Assembly: GCA_947383685.1 (NCBI GenBank)
Contig: CANDEE010000036.1
Coordinates: 1-19,660 of the forward strand
From: an uncultured Pseudoflavonifractor sp.
GTDB taxonomy: Bacteria; Bacillota; Clostridia; Oscillospirales; Oscillospiraceae
Reading direction: 5' to 3'
Length of the DNA stretch: 19,660 nucleotides
This document shows, piece after piece, positions 1-5,452 of the stretch (its first letter is position 1; each line of letters starts with the position of its first letter). The translations under genes were made by a program, and so were the position numbers. Under the pieces are notes generated by a model. The model did not search any database. It had not been told where the DNA came from and was given only the letters and a program-made list of their open reading frames with translations.

Positions 1-43
1 TCCTCGGTAGTGACTGGAGTTCAGACGTGTGCTCTTCCGATCT
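1..43. other. Illumina i7-side adapter left on the contig end (artifact)
   Basis: Positions 10-43 match all 34 bases of the TruSeq read-2 adapter (begins GTGACTGGAGTTC, ends CTTCCGATCT). The preceding nine bases fit the final T of the flow-cell-side primer plus an 8-nt index (CCTCGGTA, 2-9). This is library-construction sequence, not genome. Genuine sequence starts at about 44, so anything called across 43/44 is chimeric. Confidence 0.97.
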
Positions 44-187
44 ATCTTCAAAATCATTTACATAGGATAATAAACCAAATTTACTTACAATCTCACCCAT
101 TCTTGCATAAGAAATATTCCATTTCTCCATACAAGCATTAAAAAGAATATAAGCAAGTTTACAAACATCTAAAGATATAGGTTCCAT
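44..187 (-). CDS. Partial small protein, DUF3791-like, cut by the contig end
   Basis: An ATG at 185-187 opens a frame of 48 codons that runs into the adapter without a stop. A strong ribosome binding site (AGGGTGGTG) lies six bases upstream, and a TATAAT/TTTACT promoter lies at 218-246. The fragment (MEPISLDVCKLAYILF..., then MGEIVSKFGLLSYV) has the helical pattern and the 'fxxxGLLxYv' segment I associate with DUF3791 proteins, which are small and often sit beside toxin-like DUF3990 genes. The family call is tentative because the C-terminus is missing. The adapter continues this frame for about 14 artificial codons, so automated calls would carry a false tail. It lies directly downstream of the SLH protein gene at 264-1829 and may act with it; that is inference. 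Confidence 0.5.
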
Positions 188-217
188 ATATAACACCACC
201 CTATATTTTTTTGCTTT

Positions 218-246
218 ATTATAACATAAAATGATTGAAAAGTAAA
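218..246 (-). promoter_or_regulatory. Promoter of the DUF3791-like gene
   Basis: On the minus strand a TTTACT -35 (241-246) and a perfect TATAAT -10 (218-223) are separated by exactly 17 bases. The promoter starts about 20 bp past the SLH gene stop and lies about 30 bp before the small-gene ATG. A 34-bp segment containing it (218-251) recurs with three mismatches at 3592-3625, behind the other SLH gene. Confidence 0.75.
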
Positions 247-263
247 GAAATTAATTTATTTCA

Positions 264-1829
264 TTACCATCCTGGCCTAAATGACCACTTCTGCAAAAAA
301 CCATCCCATCTAAAATAATCACCTAAAAGTTCACCATCTGTTGTACCCTTTACACTCTTATCTATGCTATTATAAAGAGCTTTATAAATTGATGTCCACT
401 GTTGAGAAGTGTAAACTTCACCTGTTACATCATATTTTACAAAAACTGTCATATCATTTGAATACCATGCACAATCTCCCACACCCCAAGTACCATTTGC
501 ATTTGGGTCTGCCCTTGTGCCTGTAATGATGTCAACACCTTGACCAAAACCTAAGAGGTAGAGGTCTGAGTTGCCAACTTGATTCATTTTTAAGGTAACT
601 TGGGTTCCATCTGCCTTGACTACTATATCGCCCTCTTTGGGGATGGTGTGAGACTCACCCTCTGTCCAAGTCTGAACACCTGCAACTGGTTTGTAAAGGT
701 CTTCTGAAGAACCTGCTTGATTATAAGCAGGCTTTTGAGGAGTGACAGGAGTCCTTTTATCTGCATTTAACAGCTTATAGAAAGATTGACTTGCAGAAGC
801 TCTATCAAGGGTTCCTTGAGGATTAAAGGTTCCTGCTTCATCAATACCATTGAGCATACCCAAAGTATAGCACTCTCTTACAGAATCACGGTAATAGGGA
901 GAAACTGCTTTAAAGTCAGGGATTTGGGTCTGATAGACCAAATCTGTTGTTGCTACACCCTTTGCATGGGCTGTTCTTTGGAGGATGAGAGCCATTTCCT
1001 CACGTCTAATAGTGCCATTCATATCTTCTGGAGAACAATTCATATCAGGGTCATTGGGGTCAATGATACCCTTTTCTATGGCTACCAGCCAAGCATTGTC
1101 CCACCATTGATTAGGATTAGGATTCTCTGCATTCTTTTTGTCTAACTCTGATTGATAGGCCACTCTCACAGCTATTGTAATATAAGCTGCTCTTGTCATA
1201 GTAGCATTAGGGGCAAACTGAGGAACACCATCTACATCCCCTGTACCCTTTAACAAACCTTGACCTGACATAGCCATGACAGAGTTATAATACCACTTAT
1301 CTGCTGTTACATCACCAAAGGAAATTCCCTCTGCATTTGCTTTTGGAGACTGTACCACTTCTGTCTGAGTGCTGATACCCAAACTATCTCTCACTGATTG
1401 CAGGGCCACCATGACCTTTTCGTTGCCACTGACGCCTTTTACTGCGTTCTCTACATTGTTGAGAGTAGAGACAATCTGAGTGGTGGACTTACCATTAGCT
1501 GCCTTTTCCAACTGATTGAGTTGACTTGCCAACTTCTCCAAACTTGCTGTTTGCACACTACCCTGAGAAATCTGAATCTTCAACTTCGCCACTGTCGTTC
1601 TAATCTCCTGCAGGGCTGTGTCTACTGAAATATTGTTCTCGTAGGCTACTGTCTGCACCTTACTCATATCCATCTTTTGAGGTTCTGCTGCAAAAGCTGC
1701 GGAACTTGTTCCTAAGACAGAAGTGAGGACAAGGGAAGAAATCAACATTTTTTGGATTATACCTTTGAAGTTGGTTTTACTCTTTCTACTATGAACTTTC
1801 TCTACATAAACTTCATTTACATTTTCCAT
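264..1829 (-). CDS. S-layer-homology surface protein, copy 1, with variable C-terminal domain
   Basis: A 521-residue exported protein. The start chosen is the ATG at 1829, preceded by a strong AGGAGG site; a longer in-frame start at 1859 has none. Residues 1-47 form a signal peptide with a long basic n-region, a hydrophobic stretch (MLISSLVLTSVLG) and a cleavage site near AFA|AEP. Residues about 52-150 are helical and rich in Q, L and K. Three SLH domains follow (about 170-225, 242-292, 303-355), the type that anchors proteins to secondary cell-wall polysaccharide. A linker leads to a C-terminal domain (about 390-521) with the motif WGVG..AWY, then YDVTGEVYTSQQW, then GDYF.WD.FL..W. I do not recognise the function of this last domain. 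Residues up to 451 are encoded by DNA that reads as identical to copy 2, except for the signal-peptide region; the last 70 residues differ. The function of the tip is unknown: binding, enzymatic or effector activity are all possible. Confidence 0.9.
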   Translation of the reverse strand: MENVNEVYVEKVHSRKSKTNFKGIIQKMLISSLVLTSVLGTSSAAFAAEPQKMDMSKVQTVAYENNISVDTALQEIRTTVAKLKIQISQGSVQTASLEKLASQLNQLEKAANGKSTTQIVSTLNNVENAVKGVSGNEKVMVALQSVRDSLGISTQTEVVQSPKANAEGISFGDVTADKWYYNSVMAMSGQGLLKGTGDVDGVPQFAPNATMTRAAYITIAVRVAYQSELDKKNAENPNPNQWWDNAWLVAIEKGIIDPNDPDMNCSPEDMNGTIRREEMALILQRTAHAKGVATTDLVYQTQIPDFKAVSPYYRDSVRECYTLGMLNGIDEAGTFNPQGTLDRASASQSFYKLLNADKRTPVTPQKPAYNQAGSSEDLYKPVAGVQTWTEGESHTIPKEGDIVVKADGTQVTLKMNQVGNSDLYLLGFGQGVDIITGTRADPNANGTWGVGDCAWYSNDMTVFVKYDVTGEVYTSQQWTSIYKALYNSIDKSVKGTTDGELLGDYFRWDGFLQKWSFRPGW

Positions 1830-1971
1830 ATTTAAACCTCCTATATAAAATATTTTCAAATAATCTTAAATTTACTACTGTTAAAATAGAATTTTATAGC
1901 ATATTTTAACCTATAACTGTAGAAAAAATACTTACTATAAAAACATCAACATATTTCTACTTTATCATAAT

Positions 1972-2058
1972 ACAACCCATATCACAGGAAACAAACCTCA
2001 CTTCTGTCTTGGGTACAAGTGCAGGTGCAAAACAACCCATACCACAGGAAACAAACCT
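1972..2058 (+). repeat. Two 27-bp direct repeats flanking an inverted SLH signal-peptide scrap
   Basis: The 27-bp sequence starting ACAACCCAT and ending AACAAACCT occurs at 1972-1998 and 2032-2058, with 26 of 27 bases identical. The 33 bases between them read, on the plus strand, LTSVLGTSAGA, the hydrophobic signal-peptide core of the SLH proteins, although both SLH genes lie on the minus strand. The DNA at 1997-2019 matches the coding strand of copy 1 (1705-1727) at 21 of 23 positions by hand count. The plus-strand frame through this region is open from 1910 to a TAG at 2114-2116 but has no ATG, so I treat it as a remnant rather than a gene. Confidence 0.6.
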
Positions 2059-2136
2059 TGTATTTAGAAATATTGCTTTAAACAAATCTATATATGGGGT
2101 AGCCACTACTACTTAGTATCTTCGTGACTACGATTT

Positions 2137-2209
2137 TTCACCTAACTAATTATGGGTGTAAAACAAATTTGCTTGCAAATTTGTTTTCATAATGTAGTTA
2201 ACAGGTGAA
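2137..2209. repeat. Long imperfect palindrome with a 13-bp perfect core stem
   Basis: The core at 2160-2187 is a perfect 13-bp inverted repeat (AAAACAAATTTGC and its complement) around TT. Outside it, TTCACCT...AACTA...ATTATG on the left pairs with CATAAT...TAGTT...AGGTGAA on the right, with small bulges, so the whole 73 bp can fold into one hairpin. It could be a structured leader of the downstream minus-strand SLH gene or a decayed miniature element. It lacks the T-run of a typical terminator. Confidence 0.6.
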
Positions 2210-2220
2210 GGCTTTGTCAA
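2191..2220 (-). promoter_or_regulatory. Candidate promoter for SLH copy 1 (inner)
   Basis: On the minus strand a consensus TTGACA (2215-2220) is followed after 18 bases by TACATT (2191-2196). Transcription would give a leader of roughly 350 nt before the ATG at 1829 and would pass through part of the palindrome at 2137-2209. No better promoter is obvious closer to the gene. Confidence 0.4.
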
Positions 2221-2229
2221 TCCTTTTAT

Positions 2230-2260
2230 ATTATATCATAAATATATAAAAATGTATCAA
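2230..2260 (-). promoter_or_regulatory. Candidate promoter for SLH copy 1 (outer)
   Basis: On the minus strand TTGATA (2255-2260) and TATAAT (2230-2235) are separated by 19 bases, longer than ideal. It would include the complete 2137-2209 hairpin in the transcript. It is an alternative to the inner candidate. Confidence 0.35.
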
Positions 2261-2323
2261 GTTGTATAAAAATTTTATTCTTTTAACCATTAGTTATGTG
2301 ACATTAAAAAAGATGAACCCCTA

Positions 2324-2356
2324 CCTCTCTCTTGCTCACACAAGGGAGAGGTTTTT
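2324..2356 (+). terminator. Rho-independent terminator, plus strand
   Basis: CCTCTCTCTTG (2324-2334) pairs with CAAGGGAGAGG (2341-2351) around a 6-base loop, followed by TTTTT. It points along the plus strand, where no clear gene precedes it, so it may end an unseen small RNA or be part of a repeated element. Confidence 0.5.
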
Positions 2357-2461
2357 ATATAAACACCATTGCTGATGAATATACCAAACAAATTTTCTGG
2401 ACTTTTACCATTTTTTATGATATCCTTTTTATACCCCTCCTCAAACAATGGGGGTGATACA

Positions 2462-2557
2462 ATGGTCGAATTACTGACTTCTTTGTTCGTGATTTGTGGT
2501 ATGACCATCATTGAAACCTTAGGTTTCATAGATGTCATACAAATTTTTATTGATTAA
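2462..2557 (+). CDS. Doubtful 31-residue hydrophobic peptide
   Basis: An ATG at 2462 follows a good ribosome binding site (GGGGGTGAT, about four bases upstream) and opens a 31-codon frame starting MVELLTSLFVICGM and ending in TAA. The peptide is mostly hydrophobic and could span a membrane once, loosely like holin-like or type I toxin peptides, but the similarity is weak and it lacks the usual basic tail. It lies between the two related elements at 2290 and 2576. Chance is a fair alternative. Confidence 0.2.
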   Translation: MVELLTSLFVICGMTIIETLGFIDVIQIFID

Positions 2558-2675
2558 CACAAATAACCAATAAAATTAGTTATGTGACTTGTGTAGCACC
2601 AATGAAATTCCTGTTTGAGGATGGGGTTTTTATATAAACACCTTAAAGATGATTATATCTAATTTTATAACCTCT

Positions 2676-2720
2676 AAAAAAGAAGACAGTTGATGTGTTA
2701 CAAAACCACCAACCGTCTTC
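2676..2720 (-). terminator. Terminator of the three-gene small-protein operon
   Basis: In minus-strand RNA, GAAGACGGTTG (2710-2720) pairs with CAACTGTCTTC (2682-2692), with one G-U pair, followed by a six-T run (2676-2681). It sits 13 bp past the stop of the DUF4160-like gene and separates that operon from SLH copy 1. Confidence 0.8.
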
Positions 2721-2733
2721 CTATTTAATATCA

Positions 2734-3048
2734 TTATTTCTTTTTCTTAAATTGAGCATTTGGCTCCATTTTCTGCCATTCTTTTTTTATGTAATCCATA
2801 TTCTTATATATCCATTTTTGCAATAATTTAACATCACATGGTTTAACACAACCTAATTTAACTAACTCACTTGTACCATCTTCAAAAACCCAAAATTTTG
2901 CTGCTGTTCTTTCTGAACCTATATCATCTGGATGAGCATGAACATGAACAATTAACTCACGACCACAAGAAGATGTAATGTATAAATAATATCCATGATA
3001 TTTATCAGGTATAAACTTTCCCATTTTTAAAATGCCCCAATATCTCAT
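2734..3048 (-). CDS. DUF4160-like small protein
   Basis: The frame is 104 codons from an ATG at 3048, or 96 codons from the ATG at 3024 (MGKFIPDKYHGYYLY); neither has a strong ribosome binding site. It overlaps the gene upstream by 44 or 20 bases, so translation is probably coupled. The sequence carries the DUF4160 pattern: a short beta strand (YYLYITSSCG), the histidine segment VHVHAHPDD, AKFWVFEDG, then a C-terminal helix (KLLQKWIYKNMDYIKKEW). DUF4160 proteins are small, of unproven biochemistry, and commonly occur in toxin-antitoxin-like pairs. Here it is the last gene of a three-gene unit behind an SLH surface-protein gene, a setting in which an immunity or partner role is possible but not shown. 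Confidence 0.65.
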   Translation of the reverse strand: MRYWGILKMGKFIPDKYHGYYLYITSSCGRELIVHVHAHPDDIGSERTAAKFWVFEDGTSELVKLGCVKPCDVKLLQKWIYKNMDYIKKEWQKMEPNAQFKKKK

Positions 3049-3283
3049 TTTTATTTCTTTCTATATAAAGAAGGACTTTATACATATTTTCATTTGAAAA
3101 ATTAGTATCTGCTAATCTTATATCTTTGCCATTATACACATTACAAATCATTGTCTGAGTTAAATTTCTCAAATTCACTACTTCTATATACTTCTGCTCA
3201 TTCTCTGTATTTACTCTTAACAAAAAAGCAAAACCACCTATTATCATAAACGCATTCTCTTGAATTTTCTCAAATTTTGTCAT
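3005..3283 (-). CDS. Hypothetical 92-residue protein, middle gene of the small operon
   Basis: I do not recognise this protein. The ATG at 3283 is preferred over a GTG at 3292 because a GAGGTG site lies six bases upstream of it. Its ATG overlaps the stop of the preceding gene as TAATG, a classic translational-coupling junction, and its own end overlaps the DUF4160-like gene. It begins MTKFEKIQENAFMIIGGFAF and continues with beta-rich segments (KYIEVVNLRN) and a C-terminal helix (YKVLLYIERNKNEILGHF). No signal peptide or clear membrane segment is visible, so it is probably cytoplasmic. Like its neighbours it is AT-rich. Confidence 0.65.
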   Translation of the reverse strand: MTKFEKIQENAFMIIGGFAFLLRVNTENEQKYIEVVNLRNLTQTMICNVYNGKDIRLADTNFSNENMYKVLLYIERNKNEILGHFKNGKVYT

Positions 3284-3564
3284 TAAGAACACCTCAATTC
3301 TATATCAGAAACTTTTAAAGTATTCATCTTTCTCTCTATCTTATCTAAATACTTACTATCAAAACCCCAAGTTTCCATTGAACCCAAAAAATCTAAATAT
3401 TCTTCACCTAAATTTGTCTGTATACTTATTACAGAGTTTTTAAATTTTGTAATACTAAATATCTCTTTAATTGCAAGAGGTAGTCCTGAAGATAAATTGA
3501 TACCATCAAAATGAAAAGAAACAATATTCAATTCTGGCTCAAATTGTAATATTGCCTTTTTCAT
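3283..3564 (-). CDS. Hypothetical 93-residue protein, first gene of the small operon
   Basis: I do not recognise this protein. The ATG at 3564 follows GAGGGG at a good distance; the longer frame to 3579 has no such site. It begins MKKAILQFEPELNIVSFHF, alternates short hydrophobic strands and charged segments, and has no signal peptide, so a small cytoplasmic protein is likely. It is the first gene after the TATAAT promoter at 3592-3620, which follows the stop of SLH copy 2. Its stop overlaps the next start (TAATG). Confidence 0.65.
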   Translation of the reverse strand: MKKAILQFEPELNIVSFHFDGINLSSGLPLAIKEIFSITKFKNSVISIQTNLGEEYLDFLGSMETWGFDSKYLDKIERKMNTLKVSDIELRCS

Positions 3565-3591
3565 AGATTTTCCCCTCACTTTCTTTTTAAT

Positions 3592-3620
3592 ATTATAACA
3601 TGAAATGGCTGAAAAGTAAA
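3592..3620 (-). promoter_or_regulatory. Promoter of the three-gene small-protein operon
   Basis: On the minus strand TTTACT (3615-3620), a 17-base spacer and TATAAT (3592-3597) lie between the SLH copy 2 stop (3630) and the first small gene (3564). The 34-bp segment 3592-3625 matches 218-251 except at three positions, so both SLH genes carry the same promoter behind them although the genes it drives are unrelated. Confidence 0.75.
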
Positions 3621-3629
3621 GAAATATTA

Positions 3630-5198
3630 TTAATGTTGTACATCAAATACCCAATCTCCTAAAAAGCTATCCCAAGAAAAATAATCTCCATACTTTTCTC
3701 CATCTACTGAACCTTTAACCATATTTTTATTTGGACGAAGAGCCTTGGCTATATGGCTCCACTGTTGAGAAGTGTAGACTTCTCCTGTCACATCATACTT
3801 ATAAAAAACGGTTCTATCATCGTCATACCAAGCACTACAGCCCACACCCCAAGTACCATTTGCATTTGGGTCTGCCCTTGTGCCTGTAATGATGTCAACA
3901 CCTTGACCAAAACCTAAGAGGTAGAGGTCTGAGTTGCCAACTTGATTCATTTTTAAGGTAACTTGGGTTCCATCTGCCTTGACTACTATATCGCCCTCTT
4001 TGGGGATGGTGTGAGACTCACCCTCTGTCCAAGTCTGAACACCTGCAACTGGTTTGTAAAGGTCTTCTGAAGAACCTGCTTGATTATAAGCAGGCTTTTG
4101 AGGAGTGACAGGAGTCCTTTTATCTGCATTTAACAGCTTATAGAAAGATTGACTTGCAGAAGCTCTATCAAGGGTTCCTTGAGGATTAAAGGTTCCTGCT
4201 TCATCAATACCATTGAGCATACCCAAAGTATAGCACTCTCTTACAGAATCACGGTAATAGGGAGAAACTGCTTTAAAGTCAGGGATTTGGGTCTGATAGA
4301 CCAAATCTGTTGTTGCTACACCCTTTGCATGGGCTGTTCTTTGGAGGATGAGAGCCATTTCCTCACGTCTAATAGTGCCATTCATATCTTCTGGAGAACA
4401 ATTCATATCAGGGTCATTGGGGTCAATGATACCCTTTTCTATGGCTACCAGCCAAGCATTGTCCCACCATTGATTAGGATTAGGATTCTCTGCATTCTTT
4501 TTGTCTAACTCTGATTGATAGGCCACTCTCACAGCTATTGTAATATAAGCTGCTCTTGTCATAGTAGCATTAGGGGCAAACTGAGGAACACCATCTACAT
4601 CCCCTGTACCCTTTAACAAACCTTGACCTGACATAGCCATGACAGAGTTATAATACCACTTATCTGCTGTTACATCACCAAAGGAAATTCCCTCTGCATT
4701 TGCTTTTGGAGACTGTACCACTTCTGTCTGAGTGCTGATACCCAAACTATCTCTCACTGATTGCAGGGCCACCATGACCTTTTCGTTGCCACTGACGCCT
4801 TTTACTGCGTTCTCTACATTGTTGAGAGTAGAGACAATCTGAGTGGTGGACTTACCATTAGCTGCCTTTTCCAACTGATTGAGTTGACTTGCCAACTTCT
4901 CCAAACTTGCTGTTTGCACACTACCCTGAGAAATCTGAATCTTCAACTTCGCCACTGTCGTTCTAATCTCCTGCAGGGCTGTGTCTACTGAAATATTGTT
5001 CTCGTAGGCTACTGTCTGCACCTTGCTCATGTCCATTTTTGGGGCTTCTGCTGCGAACGCGCCCGCGCTCGTTCCCAAAACAGTTGTCAAGACAAGGGAA
5101 GAAATCAACATTTTTTGGATTACTCCCTTGAAGTGGGTGTTGCTCTTTCTACTATGAACTTTCTCTACATAGACTTCATTTACATTATCTGTACTCAT
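3630..5198 (-). CDS. S-layer-homology surface protein, copy 2, with variable C-terminal domain
   Basis: A 522-residue exported SLH protein, paralog of the one at 264-1829. The ATG at 5198 is chosen because of the AAAGGAGG site just upstream; the frame extends to 5252 but that extension covers the promoter. The architecture is the same: long-n-region signal peptide (core LISSLVLTTVLGTSAGAFA), helical region, three SLH domains, linker and C-terminal domain. The first ~170 bases (5025-5198) differ from copy 1 and are locally much more GC-rich around the signal-peptide end. Bases 3841-5024 appear identical to 478-1661. The final 69 residues then diverge (about 41 of 70 aligned positions identical by hand count), keeping the framework YDVTGEVYTSQQW, DGE, GDYF.WD.FL. 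It is a surface protein anchored to cell-wall polysaccharide; the role of its tip is unknown. Confidence 0.9.
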   Translation of the reverse strand: MSTDNVNEVYVEKVHSRKSNTHFKGVIQKMLISSLVLTTVLGTSAGAFAAEAPKMDMSKVQTVAYENNISVDTALQEIRTTVAKLKIQISQGSVQTASLEKLASQLNQLEKAANGKSTTQIVSTLNNVENAVKGVSGNEKVMVALQSVRDSLGISTQTEVVQSPKANAEGISFGDVTADKWYYNSVMAMSGQGLLKGTGDVDGVPQFAPNATMTRAAYITIAVRVAYQSELDKKNAENPNPNQWWDNAWLVAIEKGIIDPNDPDMNCSPEDMNGTIRREEMALILQRTAHAKGVATTDLVYQTQIPDFKAVSPYYRDSVRECYTLGMLNGIDEAGTFNPQGTLDRASASQSFYKLLNADKRTPVTPQKPAYNQAGSSEDLYKPVAGVQTWTEGESHTIPKEGDIVVKADGTQVTLKMNQVGNSDLYLLGFGQGVDIITGTRADPNANGTWGVGCSAWYDDDRTVFYKYDVTGEVYTSQQWSHIAKALRPNKNMVKGSVDGEKYGDYFSWDSFLGDWVFDVQH

Positions 5199-5223
5199 AT
5201 TTAAGCCTCCTTTAAGTGGTTTT

Positions 5224-5252
5224 ATTATACCATGACCATAGGAGGATATCAA
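5224..5252 (-). promoter_or_regulatory. Promoter of SLH copy 2
   Basis: On the minus strand TTGATA (5247-5252), a 17-base spacer and TATAAT (5224-5229) lie about 25 bases before the start codon. It is a strong vegetative-type promoter, unlike the weaker candidates upstream of copy 1. Confidence 0.85.
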
Positions 5253-5260
5253 CTAGAGAG

Positions 5261-5350
5261 CTCAAGGGCAAACTGCCCTTGAGTGAGTGGTTTTCAGGGG
5301 TGAAAAATGGTATTTGCCCTACAGTTTGCCCTTGAGGGAAGGGCAAACTG
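5261..5350. repeat. Two nested hairpins sharing a 12-bp motif
   Basis: CTCAAGGGCA (5261-5270) and its complement (5274-5283) form a perfect 10-bp stem. CAGTTTGCCCTT (5322-5333) and its complement (5339-5350) form a perfect 12-bp stem with a 5-base loop. The 12-mer AAGGGCAAACTG occurs at 5264-5275 and 5339-5350 and inverted at 5322-5333. No T-run follows either hairpin. They lie between the rubrerythrin terminator and the SLH copy 2 promoter and could be protein-binding sites or a recombination footprint. Confidence 0.6.
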
Positions 5351-5395
5351 AGGATGGTTGTTTTCTTGAAAGAAGAAGTACAGAGGACAAAAAAG

Positions 5396-5434
5396 AACCC
5401 CTACAAGCCCTGATATATAAGGCTTGTAGGGGTT
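5396..5434 (-). terminator. Terminator of the rubrerythrin gene (probably bidirectional)
   Basis: AACCCCTACAAGCC (5396-5409) pairs with GGCTTGTAGGGGTT (5421-5434). On the minus strand it is followed by TTCTTTTTTG, a good T-run, 20 bp past the rubrerythrin stop. Confidence 0.85.
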
Positions 5435-5452
5435 TTGTTGTCTGACTGAGGA

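Larger units (their letters stand above)
2290..2642. repeat. Pair of related short elements, 286 bp apart
   Basis: Two elements share the same ends: TTAGTTATGTGAC at 2290-2302 and 2576-2588, and GTTTTTATATAAACACC at 2351-2367 and 2626-2642. The interiors differ. The first contains a clean terminator hairpin; the second only a degenerate one. They look like two copies, one decayed, of a small terminator-bearing element. Confidence 0.55.
1830..2733. other. Repeat-rich 0.9-kb intergenic region between the SLH cassettes
   Basis: This AT-rich stretch has no convincing long gene. It contains an inverted scrap of SLH signal-peptide sequence (1973-2058), a long imperfect palindrome (2137-2209), two minus-strand promoter candidates (2191-2220 and 2230-2260), a pair of direct-repeat elements (2290-2367 and 2576-2642), a plus-strand terminator (2324-2356), a doubtful 31-codon reading frame (2462-2557) and a minus-strand terminator (2676-2720). 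It looks like a zone of repeated recombination and decay. Confidence 0.6.

Noticed and set aside
786..1145. 119-codon plus-strand frame inside SLH copy 1, repeated at 4149-4508.
   Set aside because: Its conservation between the copies is explained by the identical DNA block; no ribosome binding site or protein features.
1972..2058. CRISPR-like spacing: two 27-bp repeats with a 33-bp 'spacer'.
   Set aside because: Only two repeats, no further units or cas genes, and the intervening sequence matches an SLH signal peptide from the same locus.
2290..2538. 82-codon minus-strand reading frame.
   Set aside because: No ribosome binding site, composition is low-complexity, and it runs through the repeat elements and the plus-strand terminator.
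264..5198. Diversity-generating retroelement as the cause of SLH tip variation.
   Set aside because: No reverse transcriptase or template repeat is visible; differences between tips are not restricted to adenine-type changes and include a length change.
5341..5354. 14-bp match between the hairpin region and SLH coding sequence (1211-1224).
   Set aside because: A single 14-bp match is expected by chance in a window this size and it does not extend.
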